DNA of 64,000 nt from Carya illinoinensis (GCF_018687715.1 NC_056757.1:9082501-9146500); one strand, 5' to 3'; counted from the stretch's first letter, positions 33,062 to 44,949 are shown. Notes: generated by a model not told the origin, from the sequence alone. Made by a program: numbers and translations.

Positions 33062-34260
33062 CTAGTCACTATTGTTAATAGGCTTGTTTGAAAAATTGAA
33101 ATGGCCCTCTTCTACCACAGAGTCTATATGTATAGGTTCATGTTCCATGTCATCATTGGAATAGTTTGTAATTGAGGATTTTTTTGGTAGTGAATAGGAA
33201 TGTTGGGCTGTAGTATGGGTCTCCTCATGAGTCAAAAAATCAGATTTATCAACTATTGCAGTAGGGGCAAGCTTACCTATCGTGTAGTAGCCTTGGCTTT
33301 TTTCCTGAGTTGTTGGTCTTGCAGACAACTTTTGCATGGAGCTATGCACTACAGGTGCTAGATTCACAGCTACCTCCTAGCTTTGTGCCATAGAACCCTC
33401 TGCAGTGTCGTTTCTAGTATCCTGGCCAGCCCCCGCCATGGCTGGGTATTGCTACCTTGAGGATGGGTTGTTGGATTCTGATCTGTGTACATAGCTCTTG
33501 GTTGCCATTGGAGAGAACTTGGTTGGGGCAGTTCTTAGCCAAGGGCCATATTGGGTAGGGAGTTCAATCTAAAACTAGTTTCCAAACCTTTGGTTGTGGC
33601 ACCCGCCCCTTGGGTGTTTAATGATTCCACATCTAAAGCAAAATGTTTGCAACCTCTCGTATTTGAAAGCTATCCATATTTTCCTTTCACCTACTTGGAG
33701 CCACCTTCCTTAAGCTAGGGGTTTGGTAATGTCCACCTCCACTTGCACCCTTGAGCATCTACCCCAGCTCTTCCCTTCTTCATCTACTTTGACCTTGAGT
33801 ACTTTGCCAATTGCATATGCTATTTGTTTCCCAGAGTCTTCATTCATGCCAGCCAATGGGACATTATGTAATTGTACCCAAAAAGGTTCATGAGAAAACC
33901 TAGCTTCATTTGTTAGGAGGCTGCTGTCAACATCTTGGATAGCTATGAGGTTTCTGTCAAAGGTCTAGGGCCTTCCCTGGAGAACTTTGTCTTTGTCATC
34001 TATGTTCTGAAACTCCATGATGAAGCTGTTGTCGCCTACTTCAGAATGTGATACCATCTTCGACTTTCCAGACTTGAGGCATGGTGGAACGAAATACTTC
34101 TTTATTGAAGTTCCTTTCATTGATAACCATTGCCAAGAGGCAAATAGTTCCTCTTTTTGCTGCTGCAAGAACATCTTGATCTAAGAGTTTAACTAGGCCT
34201 TTCTCATTTTTCAGTAAGGTTTAGGCCTTTCCATAGCTTTGAGAGGTCCTCCTCTGCCAT
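33062..34260 (-). pseudogene. LINE ORF1 (DUF4283 / zinc-knuckle RNA-binding protein)
   Basis: The frame opens at the ATG at 34260 with MAEEDLSKLWKGLNLTEK, the typical start of plant LINE ORF1, then meets a stop. It continues in 33965-34174 with WLSMKGTSIKKYFVPPCL and FIMEFQNIDDKDKVLQGRP (DUF4283), then in broken frames with PFWVQLHNVPLAGMN, GRCSRVQVEVDI and a CFRCGIIKHPRGGC zinc knuckle near 33640. The C-terminal part (33062-33367) is low in known motifs. ORF1 protein coats LINE RNA. Several stops make it a pseudogene. Confidence 0.75.
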
Positions 34261-34480
34261 GATTACCTCTGCAAGCTGGTCGACAGCGTTGTACTTATTG
34301 TTATTACAGATTGATCCCTTTGGCTTCTTAGGGAGGTTGTGGTTGCTACTTTTCTTTCACCAAGTTTGATGACTGTAACACCACTTAGATTTGCTTTGAG
34401 ATTAAAGAAGAAAAAAAAAGAAAAACTAGACTCTCAGTTCGCACTGAGAGACAATTTCTCTATATCAAGATAAAAAGAAA

Positions 34481-35169
34481 CTCAACCTTACACTTTCTTT
34501 CTCTCAACTAGAGAAGAAAGAGAAGGACCTGCATGTGGCACATCATGTATCCGGTTCTTAATTTGTTTCTTTTGTCCCAGTACCACTCATATAGTTTTCT
34601 TTAATTTCTTGACCATTGATCGATAGTTCATCTGCATTCAATGATCATTACATCATTGCTTTACCCTAATAATTTGAACATAATCCACAATTGCATGATA
34701 TATGAGATTATAATATGGGTGCTAAATGTTTTTAAGGAAAATGATACTATGCTGCCTGAGTTTGTCCCCACGATAATATGGGTGCTAATAGTTAAGAAAG
34801 CGAATATTAGTGAATTGGTGTATTTTTTTAAAATATTTAATGATGTTTAAAAAAGCTTGAAAGAAAAAGAAAAAAAATTAAAAAAGTGCAAATGCATTAG
34901 AAGCCATGCCCAGTGGTACACACTGAGCGGCATAGTAGCACCGTTCTTAATTTTTTAATTATGTTATTTATATGCTTAGTGTGTAATAGGTGACTCATTG
35001 TACATGAAATTCATCATATTAATAAAAATGACAAAGTACCAATATTTTTATTTTTTATTTTTATTTAAGCTGGCTTTCACATAAGTGGTGAGTTTGGTGT
35101 ATCAATAAAGAGATTTACATGAAGACAGGTCAGATATGAGGCAGGTGACATTATGGCCAGTGTATGCAT
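34481..35169. other. AT-rich sequence, no gene seen
   Basis: Non-coding. A 69-codon plus-strand ORF at 34641-34850 has no recognisable domain. Confidence 0.4.
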
Positions 35170-35594
35170 GCACAAATGTTATTCATTATATGAAGCCTGT
35201 TATAGCTGAAGCTATGGAATTAAGGAAGGCAATGGATGATTTGCGATTTGCTAGGGTAATGTTTGAAGGGGATCCACTAGGTGATTGAAAAGGCCACAAA
35301 CAATAATAAAGAAATTAGCAGAGAGAATTGCGCTCTGGTATATGATGTTAGATGTATGTTAGATGGAAGACCTGGATGGAAAGTGACTTTCAATTTCAGA
35401 GAAGCAAATGCAGCAGCTCATTTACATGTAAAAATGGCATTACTGCAAACTGAGTAAAGAATATGCAGGTTAGAAGAAGAACCTTTACAGATTATGAATA
35501 TTGTTCTTAAGGATAACTATTGTAATGAGTGAGATTTTGGTATTGTAGTAAAATTTATTGATGAATATTCAATTCTTGATTAAAAAAAAAATAA
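35170..35594 (+). pseudogene. 5'-truncated LINE 3' end: RNase H fragment with A tail
   Basis: The plus strand gives, in broken frames, VIAEAMELRKAMDDLRFARV, MFEGDPLGD, then PGWKVTFNFREANAAAHLHV. This is the AEA...EGD...FREAN.AAH pattern of the plant LINE-type RNase H domain. The expected GDA is GDP. The region ends with TTCTTGATT and an A-rich tail at about 35580-35594. It is separate from the minus-strand LINE to the left and probably a short retroposed copy. Confidence 0.65.
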
Positions 35595-36801
35595 AGAGAC
35601 TTTAAAAATATATATATATATATATTTTCGAAAAGAGTAAACTACGATTCTGCCATTTATATTAATATTGCACTATTAAGTGGACTCGTGGCCGATGGAA
35701 GACGCCAAATAAGAGAAAGCCACATATGTCAATGACATTTTCAAGGGGTACTCATGTCTTGATGGTCATGGGGAACATGATTTTGTATGATCAGCTCCTG
35801 CAAGAAAATTAATGCAAATGGTGAGCTTTGTAAAATCAACTAAACATATATACTTTTTCTAAAGCAATATGTAAAGTGCATTACATATATATCACAAAAA
35901 CCATTGAATAAAATACAGACGAACTAACCAAAAACAAAAATACTAGAGTTCGGTCATAAATATTATAAACCGGATCGGATCGGAAGAACATCAAAGGTTG
36001 ATCAAATGCAGATTAACAGTTTGATCAAAATGTGATCTTCTTGAATGGCATGCATGTTTTGCAGATCGAAAAAATGTGGAAAAGGAAAAGAAAAAAAAAA
36101 TGAAAAGAGAGGGAGAGAGATCAGGGAGAAAGAAGAGAGAGGCATCGCGATGGGGAGGAAAGAGATCGAGAGGAAAAAGAGAAGGAACTTGTGGGCATCA
36201 GATTGGCATGGAATGGTGCAGCACAAGTGCTTGATTTGCCCACCATGGCAAGTGAATCAGTGACCATACATTGATGAATATTGCACAATTAAGTGGACAC
36301 AATGTAGTTCTAATAATATTAATGTGGCCATTATCCACAACTCAGATATGGCCCTGATTTCTTTTTATTTTCTAAGGTACCATGCATGCAATATTAATTA
36401 ATTAAGCGAATTATACACAAGACTTATGGGCTGATTAATTTATCGTGATACATAATCTTATAAGGCTATTTTTTTAACATTTTAATTGGTTTTTAAATCT
36501 TTCAAATATAAAAATAATAATAATCATTAATCAGTCACGCAAATCATCATTTTGCATGTGTTGCAGTAAGAAAGCTCCAAATAATGAGATATGGCAAATT
36601 AATAAACTAAACCCCACTTGAAACAGTCTCAATTGTCTCTAAAGTCCAACAATAATACAACAACTCCATCCATAATTTGCATGGCCAGCAAGGCGTGGAC
36701 CATGCTTCTAATATTCTGTAATTAGAGCACAATCAGGGGATGGTGACCACATGTATATCTAGGATCTTGTTTTTCTATTATACGTGATACATATCGTCTT
36801 C
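35595..36801. other. Intergenic sequence upstream of the MLP gene
   Basis: AT-rich, with a (TA)n run near 35611-35632 and a purine tract at 36060-36190 that causes KE-rich ORFs (36045-36263). No gene or element was recognised. The last few hundred bases are the presumed promoter of the MLP gene. Confidence 0.5.
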
Positions 36802-36808
36802 TATTTAA
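36802..36808 (+). promoter_or_regulatory. TATA-like box of the MLP gene
   Basis: TATTTAA lies 96 bases before the ATG at 36904, a plausible TATA position giving a leader of about 65-70 bases. An ACGTG core is 15-20 bases upstream (36782-36786). Confidence 0.5.
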
Positions 36809-36903
36809 GCGTAAGGGTTGGCATAGCTGTTTTCTACAACAAAGGCAATTTACAATATCCTAGTCTGTTTTCTGAGTATTTTGGAACAACATCTGAAAGA
36901 AAA

Positions 36904-37722
36904 ATGTCTCTGTCTGGTAAGGTGGAGGGAGAGGTAGAAATTAAGGCACCAGCTGAGAAGTTTCGTGAGATCTTCAGCGGCCGACCACATCACATTTCCA
37001 ATGTCTCCCCTGAGAAAGTACAGGGTTGTGCTTTGCATGAAGGTGACTGGGGCACTGAGGGCTCTGTCATCTGCTGGGATTATGTACATGGTAAGTAAAT
37101 TATATATGCTCATCTTACCACTAAAAAGTACCCAAGTTTTCGCTGAATTTTTGTTACATTAGTTGATTTTGAAATGCAGATTCTCTTTTTTCAATATAAA
37201 ATGGCATATTTGTCAAATATAACGTTGATTTTAGCAAAAGTTTTGCATTTTCACATAATATATCGTTGATTTTACACAAATTTTTTCTTCTTGTTTTAAA
37301 ACTTGGGTAAATAAATTGCCATTCGTGAGGGGTGCATATTTGTTAAGGATTCAGGATTCAGGATTCTATATATATATAGAGAGAGAGTGTGTGTGAGAGG
37401 GCTTCAGGGTACTGATGTTGATATCTCAAATTAATTTTTTCAACGTGAAATCATAGATGGGAAAGCTAAAGTTGTAAAGGAGATAGTGGAAGCAATAGAT
37501 GAGCAAAACCACTCGGTGACATTCAAAGTGGTAGCGGGAGATCTGATGGAGGAGTACAAGAGCTTCAAAGCCGTTCTTCAAGCCACACCAAAGAGTGAGG
37601 GCAGCGTGGTTCATTGGACCTTTGAATATGAAAAGCTGAGCGCGGATGTTCCAGAACCCAACACTTCTTTGCAATTTGTACTTGATCTCAGCAAAGACAT
37701 CGGCTCTCACCTTTCCCAGTGA
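36904..37722 (+). CDS. MLP-like protein (major latex protein / Bet v 1 fold), two exons
   Basis: Exon 1 is 36904-37090 and exon 2 is 37457-37722. The 366-base intron starts GTAAGT and ends ATAG and splits a GAT codon. The joined frame is 150 residues, the usual size for major latex proteins. It begins MSLSGKVEGEVEIKAPAEKF and has the ligand-fold landmarks FREIFSGRPHHISNVSPEKV, the glycine-rich loop HEGDWGTEGS, DGKAKVVKEIVEAIDEQN and VTFKVVAGDLMEEYKSFK. The end, LDLSKDIGSHL, matches the C-terminal helix. MLPs are small cytosolic proteins with a hydrophobic pocket, linked to stress responses and ligand binding; the exact ligand is unknown. No signal peptide is visible. Splice sites, length and frame are all intact, so it is the one convincing host gene here. 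Confidence 0.93.
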
Positions 37723-37931
37723 TGATAAAACAAAAATATGGCTGTATTGCACTACATGATCAGTACTGTACGTGTGCTTCTACATATATATGCAAGAGGT
37801 TGAGAGTGTGTATGCAGGTAAGTTTTAATTTCGTGTGGGCATGCAGTGGGCTTGCTGAAGCCTGCAGGCATCCGTATGATTATGGATATATATATATATA
37901 TATATGGGTGATATGTACCATGTGATCTCTG

Positions 37932-37937
37932 AATAAA
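37932..37937 (+). terminator. Poly-A signal of the MLP gene
   Basis: AATAAA lies 210 bases after the stop codon, following a short (AT)n run at about 37882-37903. It is the first such signal downstream of the gene. Confidence 0.5.
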
Positions 37938-38751
37938 CCTATTTATGGCGTTTGGAATATGTTTTAAGAAGTTGCAAGTGGTGAGTGTTTTTCAAATTAC
38001 ATATCCTTAATATATATGCCTATGCCTGGATCAAAACTTGGTTAAAGTTGAGTTCAGCTCGATTTGCTTATTAAATGGCTGGTTGCTTTCGATTATATTA
38101 TAAAATTATAATAATTGATTCATTATTAAATGATATAATTTGTATAAAAGTACTTCAAGCAAGTTATAATAAGAGCCAGCTTTTCCATTAGGCGACACTA
38201 TGTCTAAGCCCCATGGTGGAAGAAGATTTAAAAATATTAAAAAATAAATAATTAATAAGGAAGTTCTAAATCTTTTTTAAAGAATCTGAAATTTCTCTTG
38301 AAAAGCCAAAAGTCAAATAATGACCGTAAATCTAATGACAAAGTCCAAAAAACTTTCCCACGGAAAATCTCAAAAACTCTCTTTTGTATCTGAAGACTGA
38401 ATTGACAAATTCTATTTCATGATCTCTCGGTTCTTGTACTCCACTCTCCAGTATCTAACTCTATGACAGTGGCATCCATTAAAGTTTTCTCATGATTTCC
38501 AATCGGACACATTGATGATCAGTACTGCTATGCGGCGTATGAAGGTAAAACTGAAACAATAGAAGAGTAAGCTGGTTATGTTTGAATGCTGAGTTGATTT
38601 CAAATAATTTGTAAATAATAATAAAAAATTAATGAATAATAATAATAAAATAGTAAATATTTTGTGAATAATGGTTAGCTATTTATGAATACTAATAATA
38701 AATAGTGTGAAGTAATCCTACTTCACTTAACAAACAAAGCTTGAGGATATT
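37938..38751. other. Intergenic AT-rich sequence
   Basis: No gene or element recognised downstream of the MLP gene. Confidence 0.4.
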
Positions 38752-38992
38752 TGGAAAAGTTTTTGATCATCTCATCTCATTTTTTTCTTATACAAATATC
38801 ATTCAAAATCAAACGTTTTCAAAATAATCATTACAATTTTTTTAAATTTTTAAATAAAAAATAAAAAATAATTCAACGTTTTAAATTTCAAAACAAAAAT
38901 TATCTTAAAAAATTATATTTTAATAATATGTTTTATTTAACTTTTTTCTCTCATTTTTTAAAATCCAATAAATAATTAACTCAAACTGTCTC
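38752..38992. repeat. MITE-like repeat (CATCTCATCTCAT type)
   Basis: The stretch opens GGATATTTGGAAAAG and GATCATCTCATCTCATTTTT, continues with A/T-rich words such as ATAATTCAACGTTTTAAATTTC and closes ATTAACTCAAACTGTCTCAC. The reversed copy at 58730-58898 has the same order of words. It is non-coding. Confidence 0.5.
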
Positions 38993-39444
38993 ACTACCAT
39001 TGATCATAAGTTATCTTATTATAATTTACAAATTTTTATGTTTATCTTATCCTCCACTGAAGAAAACAAAATCTGCCGGGCCTTTCTATCTGTATATACA
39101 GTACTCTAGCTTTTGGGGAGTCACCTGAACTGTTGAATCCATTATTTTTTTTTGGTCTCTTCTGGCCTTTTCTTCGTTTGTTTTCTTAAAGATCCGTACT
39201 TTTCAAAAATTTTTTTTTATTTTTTTTTATTTTTTGGGTTTTTTGGTTTCTTCCTCGATCAACTATCAGCTTTCGGTGATTGGCCACATATTCCACTTGT
39301 TTATTTATTTCTTACTTTACTTTCACCGCAAGAAATTTGATCTTATGAAATTTTTTAAAGACAAATTAAATTTCATCCTTAAAAATATTTATTTTGGACG
39401 AAAATTATATTTAATCTCAAAATATAGAAGCGGATTTTACTTCA
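38993..39444. other. T-rich sequence, no gene seen
   Basis: Phenylalanine-rich ORFs (39152-39692) come from T runs and the following repeat. No domain. Confidence 0.4.
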
Positions 39445-40040
39445 TTCGAACAGACAAATATATGTTCGAACTACACTTTCTGGGAGGAAATATAGCGTTT
39501 AAAAAAGAAAGCGTTCGAACATTTACAAACACGTTCGAACAGTATTATAATTCATATTCGAATGGTTACATAATTATTCGAATAATAGTCGTGGCGGAAA
39601 AGTATAGACAATTGTGGCGGGAAAAGGTCGAAACTGTTCGAAGTAGATATTTAATCATTCGAACGAAGTTTTTGGTGGGAAGTTATAAATAAATCTAACA
39701 GTGATGGTTGCCATACTGTTCAAACATTCTCATACACGTTCAAATAGTAATTTAATTCATGTTAGAATACTGACATAACTATTCGAATAATAGTCGTGGC
39801 GGGAATGTAGACACAATTTTGACTTGGGAAAGTTAGAACTAATTTGAACGCTATATTTAATCATTCAAATGAAGTTTTTTGGTGGGAAGTTATAAATAAA
39901 TCTGGTAAGGATGGTTGCTATATCATTCGAATGGTACTTTTATGTTCAAACGGAGTTGTAGCCCATTCGAATTGCCATAAGAGGTGTTGGAACAATAGCT
40001 TTGACAATCGAAATAAGTTTAGTTATAGAAATTTATTGAA
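39445..40040. repeat. TTCGAA-rich tandem repeat (about 206-bp unit)
   Basis: Eleven TTCGAA palindromes lie between 39445 and 39971, with many TTCAAA/TTTGAA relatives. Two diverged head-to-tail units share ATTCGAATAATAGTCGTGGC (39576 and 39781) and GGTGGGAAGTTATAAATAAA (39674 and 39881), a spacing of 205-207 bases. The overlapping 152-codon ORF at 39234-39692 is a by-product. Confidence 0.7.
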
Positions 40041-40349
40041 AGACATTCATATATTTTAAAAATAAATATTATTTGAGTCTATTAATTATCATTTTCAAAA
40101 GAATTTTATATAATTAATTTAAAAACTAACTAATGACTTTTGTTATGGTAAATAAGAATTTGCAACTAAAAAATCATTACTTTCCAAGGAATGTCATTTT
40201 TTATATTATCATGAACTCATAAGTAAAATAAGGAAAATAACTTTTGATATGAAACAAGCTAGCTATATATAACAAATAAAAATGATATAGTAATTAAATC
40301 GACAACGTTCGATACAAAACAAAAGGTCAAATAAAAAATAAAACTACTA

Positions 40350-41445
40350 AGTAAGGTTATTCAGGTCCTCTTGGATGACAGTAATGCGTCCTTCAATCTC
40401 TTGCGGTCGAACCATGATGGACACAATTATCCTCTCGATGTCCTAGATTAAAAGTGTGCGATGCTCCTCGAGTAGGGATTGCATCTCCATGGTGGTAGCC
40501 CCCATAGCTTGTCAATCAACACCGGCATTAGTAGAAGTTGGATCACACTTAGTGCCACTATCTTGTGTCGCTAGAACATTAATGCGAGCCTTCCGCAAGT
40601 GACCCTCACACTTTACAAAAGGTGATCTTGTTAAGGGGTCCGATCTGTGGTTGTTTTCGCTCTGTCATTAACACATTAACAATCGATTGGAATAGGAGGT
40701 TAGAGATCATCAATGCATACAGTAGACTACCTTTACCAGAATACCGTGACTCAAATCGGATGCAGATGAGAAAGAATAGAGGCAGATCAATTGTTTCTCC
40801 TCGTGTTATCTGTAACATAAATCAAGGTCATTCGATGCTGAAGTCAATCTTGTGTTTCCTCGGATCAATATTATTGGAGATAATCAAATTCAGCATTCGA
40901 AAAAATGCGATACAATCAACCTGTTTGATCACCTTATTGCCATCATATGGAGGAGTCGAATTGTCATGCATCAATTGAGGAATCTCATCATGAGTGGGAT
41001 CGTCGTCTGCTGAAGCCTCATCCTCAATGGCATCCTCACCATCTATCCCTGCACCGGGTTGTTGTGCAGAGTATGCACCAAGCTCATAGGGGATCCCGAG
41101 AAAGTCAGCTATAGTGTCTGCCGAGATAGTAATACTCACTCCTCGAATGGAAAATAAGGATTCTTCATTAGCCTCCATCTAATCCATGGCCCAATAAAAT
41201 TCATTGACCATGTCAGAATAGGCCAACCCTCTCTACTGACAGATCGAGCTCCATCCTTTATCGCTAATAATAGATAATAGGCTCCTCCCATCCCAGAAAA
41301 AATCACAAAAGTCTTTTATAATGATCTCCTGCTCAACCAATACTGGCCTCCTCGGCTCACTGGCTTCACTGCTAGTTTGGCCCTCCCTCTCACGTTTCCT
41401 TCCAACATATACCATTAATTCACTGTTTGTAAAAAGAATAGACAA
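40350..41445 (-). pseudogene. Putative plant transposon-domain protein (Transposase_32-like) pseudogene
   Basis: Minus-strand pieces line up in order. 41233-41445 opens MSILFTNSELMVYVGRKRER and includes IIIKDFCDFFWDGRSLLSII. A stretch near 41180-41230 reads GWPILTWSMNFIG. Then 40828-41178 gives LFSIRGVSITISADTIADFL and KQVDCIAFFRMLNLIIS. Then 40606-40818 gives ETIDLPLF, YSGKGSLLYALMISNLLFQS and VLMTERKQPQIG. A helical tail with LLEEHRTLL and EIEGRITVIQEDLNN runs to about 40350. The RGV...I..FLGIP and KGSLLYALMI..L segments are those of the putative plant transposon protein family. Stops and frameshifts separate the pieces. TTCGAA-rich sequence lies on both sides. Confidence 0.6.
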
Positions 41446-42960
41446 TGAGTATAAATAGAATAGAAAGTTATAAAATATTACACTGAGTAGTGTTCAAACG
41501 GGCTGTTTGCCTATTCAAATAGCTCATTCAAATGGTTTGAAAACTGTTCAAATAATTTTTGCCACATAGAAATTTTCCAGTTCAACGGAAAAACTAGTTA
41601 TAAACTCGTTCAAATAAATTTACTCCATTCAAATGGATAAAATTAAACAATAAGTAAAGTTGTTCAAACAAAAGCGACACTTGCTCGAATGGTTTATACA
41701 CATTTGAATAAATAAAAATATTATCATAATGGCATCACCATATGACTATCATTCTAATAATTTACTAATGTTTAGCTTATACGTTCGAACGTAGTAAATA
41801 TATTCAAAGTAAGATTAACTCAATTTTTTCCATTTGAACATGTAGTGCCACGTTCGAACTAGAAAATGTCTATTTGGCAAAATCTATTCAAACAGTTTTC
41901 AGGCTTTTTGAATGGGCTAGCCCATGAATATTCATGGCCGAGTCGACTTGAAAATGAACCAAAAAACTACCAATTCATCAAAAATCATTGGTTTTAATTA
42001 TACAAACTTACATGGAGTGAAGCTCCATCATTTCTACAACCGAATGCCATGTTTGGCGGACGTAAAATGCCACAGAAGGGGTTGGATTTGATTTGAAATC
42101 TGACCCCATTTTCATCCTAATTTTGTCCTAATATCAAGCTCAAATAGACAAGAATGGTACCAGACGGCAGAAAATGTTCGTAGAACGACGGATATTGGTG
42201 GCAAACGATGGCTCACAACGGCGATTATTTAAAGGGTTTCAAAAAAAATGAACCGTTCAATATTCAAACTGGGTCTTATGCCTTGAACTATCACATTCGA
42301 ACTAGTATTTTATGTTTGAATGGTTTATTAGAATGAATTCATCTATTCGAACCAGAATTTTTTGTTCAAACCAATGTTTTAATACTATGCTATATACTAT
42401 ACTACTATATATTATACTATAGTATATTATATTAAAATAGCATATAGTATAGAAAGATAAAATCCAAATGCACTTAGTGTATTATATTGTCTATATTATA
42501 TATATATAATATTAGTATATTATTTTGAATATTTTATATATATAATAATTTTAGGACTCTATTATAATATTAGTATATTATATTGAACATATATATATAA
42601 TAATATTAGGACTTTCTTGTTTGAATGGGTATACTATCGTTTGAACAATACCTATTCAGGAACGAACAGTTTTTAAAAGTATACGAACGGAATTACCAAA
42701 ATGTTCAAATGACATATATTCGAATCAAATCTCCATTCTTATTGAGGTGAGATCCTATATGCAGGAAAACTGTCCCTCCTTATTTGCCTACATTTAAGGG
42801 AATATGTTGGGAAATTTTATGGTATTGGCATTTGAACGCATTTGTAAAGCGTTCGAATGGATAAAAGATGAATTAAAGCACGCAAAAGTTAGGTGCCATT
42901 GCGGAATTTCCTGTTCGAACGGGTAAAACACCATTTGAATGCAGCGTTTCAGAATTTAAA
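41446..42960. repeat. TTCGAA/TTCAAA-rich flank of the transposon-protein pseudogene
   Basis: GTTCGAAC, ATTCGAA and the one-base variants GTTCAAAC, ATTCAAAT and TTTGAAC recur through about 1.5 kb (for example near 41491, 41690, 41781, 41853, 42297, 42347, 42859 and 42915). No tandem period was established. Between 42390 and 42620 it is almost pure TA. There is no coding region. Confidence 0.5.
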
Positions 42961-43024
42961 ACCTTATACTTCTAGTCTTCTATTCATGATGCATTTCTCA
43001 TAAACCAAACAGTGGAAAGCTTCC

Positions 43025-43032
43025 TATAAAAA
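43025..43032 (+). promoter_or_regulatory. TATA box before an AG-rich leader
   Basis: TATAAAAA followed about 40 bases later by an (AG)n leader is a strong plant core-promoter shape. It precedes gypsy-type leader sequence and is probably the promoter of that retroelement's LTR. Confidence 0.5.
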
Positions 43033-43249
43033 GGGAGAGCAGCAACATCCTAGAGAGAGATTGTGTGTGTTAAAGAGAGAGAGAGAGAGAGTACATTCTA
43101 TAGAAAGAGTGATCAGAAGTTTGTTTGTCAGCGATGTTTGAAGGAGAAGTTGAGGTTTTTTTTTTTTTTTTTTGAATTTATTTATGTATTTCGAATTAAT
43201 GTACAAATTTTGAAATTTGATTTATGATTTGTCTCATATGTAGGTATTG

Positions 43250-43889
43250 GTGATTTGCAGAGTGTTGAGGACGTGTTTCACACCACCAACTACACAGATA
43301 CCTGCAATAAAGTAAAAAGGTGGCACGGGGTACCCAGTGGAACGCTGATGCCTAAGTTAGATAAGTAGTCTTGAGTAAATGTGCCAATGAATCAATGTAA
43401 ATGTGTTATCTTTGAGTGTTATTTATGGAGGTATGACGTGGTAAAGATGATGAACCTCCAGAGTATATCTTGAAGGCTCCCAGTATTAATTAGAGTGATC
43501 TCCTTCCTAATAAGTCGAAGGCATTATCCATTATCTTGAATGTATATCAATAAGACTCGTCTTTAGATTTGCACTCGTCCACTAGGCTTTCACTACAATG
43601 GGCCCATGGTTACCAAATATCCCTTCCAGTTACCTCGCTAATTTTCTTCGTGGCAACATGTGGGAAATTACATATTTCATGTTTTCCTTCCTACCCCGCT
43701 TGCTTTGGACATGTAGCGGCCCCCGTACCTACCCTGCTGAGATTTTATGTTAATTAAGGTATAGGCTCGTGCAGGCAATGAACTCCTTGCATTTGCATGC
43801 CCCAGATGTAACACACGTCCGTAATTGTTCCTTTCACTCTTTGTTTTCAAGAATGATAACCAACGGCGCACAAGTGACCATTTAGTTTC
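43250..43889 (+). mobile_element. Gypsy (Tat-group-like) LTR/leader fragment
   Basis: Near 43295-43370 the plus strand reads GGCACGGGGTACCCAGTGGA followed by CGCTGATGCCTAAGTTAG, wording I associate with LTRs of Tat/Athila-group gypsy elements. Gag-like coding sequence follows on the same strand at 43890. The LTR ends were not resolved, and no pol of this element is visible in plus orientation. Confidence 0.5.
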
Positions 43890-44368
43890 CCAAGAATCTC
43901 TCAGAATCCCTCATCATTACCTTCTTTCATCTGCTTTTTCCATTTCCTTGGCTCCTTTCCACTTTTCAAGTTTTTCTGCACCCTGCATTCCCTTTTTGAA
44001 AATTCACAATCCCTTCTAAGGTTTCCACCCTTTCTGAGGCTGAATCCTCCGAGGTCCAAACGCCCCCTTCTTCTGAGGGATTTACCTAGTGTTCCACCAT
44101 CACCACTTGAGAGTTGATAAAGTTAAGGACTTCTTGCCGTGTTCCTGATTCTGTGGAATTCGTCATTCCTCCCGAAGGCGTTGGTGCTATAGATGAGGAA
44201 AGTTTCTCTGGGAGAGTAGCTCTCATCACTTGTGCACTATAACACAGATTGTGCCTCCCATTCTATCTCCCCATTCACGATGTTCTGGATCTTCTCCAAA
44301 TAGCCCCCAACAAACTTTACTCACATGCTTGGCATGTACTTTTAAGATCCAGCGTGGTGTTCCATATG
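43890..44368 (+). pseudogene. Gypsy gag-region coding remnant, part 1
   Basis: The plus-strand frame ending at 44368 has FYLPIHDVLDLLQIAPNKLY then SHAWHVLLRSSVVFHM, matching the GL..P.....VL..L.IAPNQL.PN.W.....C.V...M pattern of gag-proximal proteins of plant gypsy elements. Upstream serine- and proline-rich sequence in broken frames fits its N-terminus. The frame is interrupted exactly at codon 44366-44368 by the solo LTR at 44369 and resumes in frame at 54181. Confidence 0.6.
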
Positions 44369-44949
44369 TGTAATAACCCACTCTGTTCTCTCTCTCATGA
44401 TCACAAGTCTCGTTCTACGTGCCAAATCTTGATGGTGTGCTTTTAAAGACATCAAGCGATTACTAAAGTAAGTCTAGTGTTTTAAAGCCCTCGAATATTC
44501 TAAATGTCCTGGAAATATTTGTAAGGGATATTTTCAGTATTACTAGACTAAGCTTGATTTTAAGTAAGACAATTATAATATTTTTGCAAATCTCCAAAAA
44601 TGTTATAATTGCATAAAATCATTTTTAATTAAATAATTTTAGTCATTTAAGAATATTATGAGATTTAAATTATGTTGAAAATTCTAAATTAGTTAAATGG
44701 TTTTATTCTCTTAAAAGTAATTAGCAAAACTTTATCATTTAATTAATGATGAAAGATTATATTTTATAAGCTAAAGTTTAGTCAAATAATATTCTATCTT
44801 AATTCCTCTTAGTGTTTTCAGTTAATTCAATGTTTACGCATTTTCAAATTAGTATTTAAAGTCCACCATTAGATCGTTTTAGAAACCCCAAGATGAAGGG
44901 TTTGGATTAAATACCTAAACCCCTAACTTTTTCCCCTTACTTTCCCTTT

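Larger units (their letters stand above)
27298..34480 (-). mobile_element. L1-type LINE, near full length, disrupted
   Basis: Read on the minus strand it has, in order, a 5' leader (from about 34480), ORF1 (34260 to about 33060), ORF2 with endonuclease, reverse transcriptase, zinc-binding and RNase H parts (32810 to about 27430), and an A-rich 3' end at about 27298-27320. Every part carries stops or frameshifts. A solo LTR (27943-29256) with target duplication GCTTT splits the RNase H region. The 5' and 3' limits are approximate, and no target duplication for the LINE was found. Confidence 0.8.

Noticed and set aside
36045..36263. Small KE-rich ORF upstream of the MLP gene
   Set aside because: It comes from a purine-rich tract, with no start context or domain.
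40622..40978. 118-codon plus-strand ORF
   Set aside because: It is the antisense shadow of the transposon-protein pseudogene, which has recognisable motifs on the minus strand.
43025..43250. Possible small gene (ATG at 43135, MFEGEVE) after a good TATA box
   Set aside because: The putative exon is only seven codons before a T run and no convincing second exon follows. The context suggests an LTR leader.
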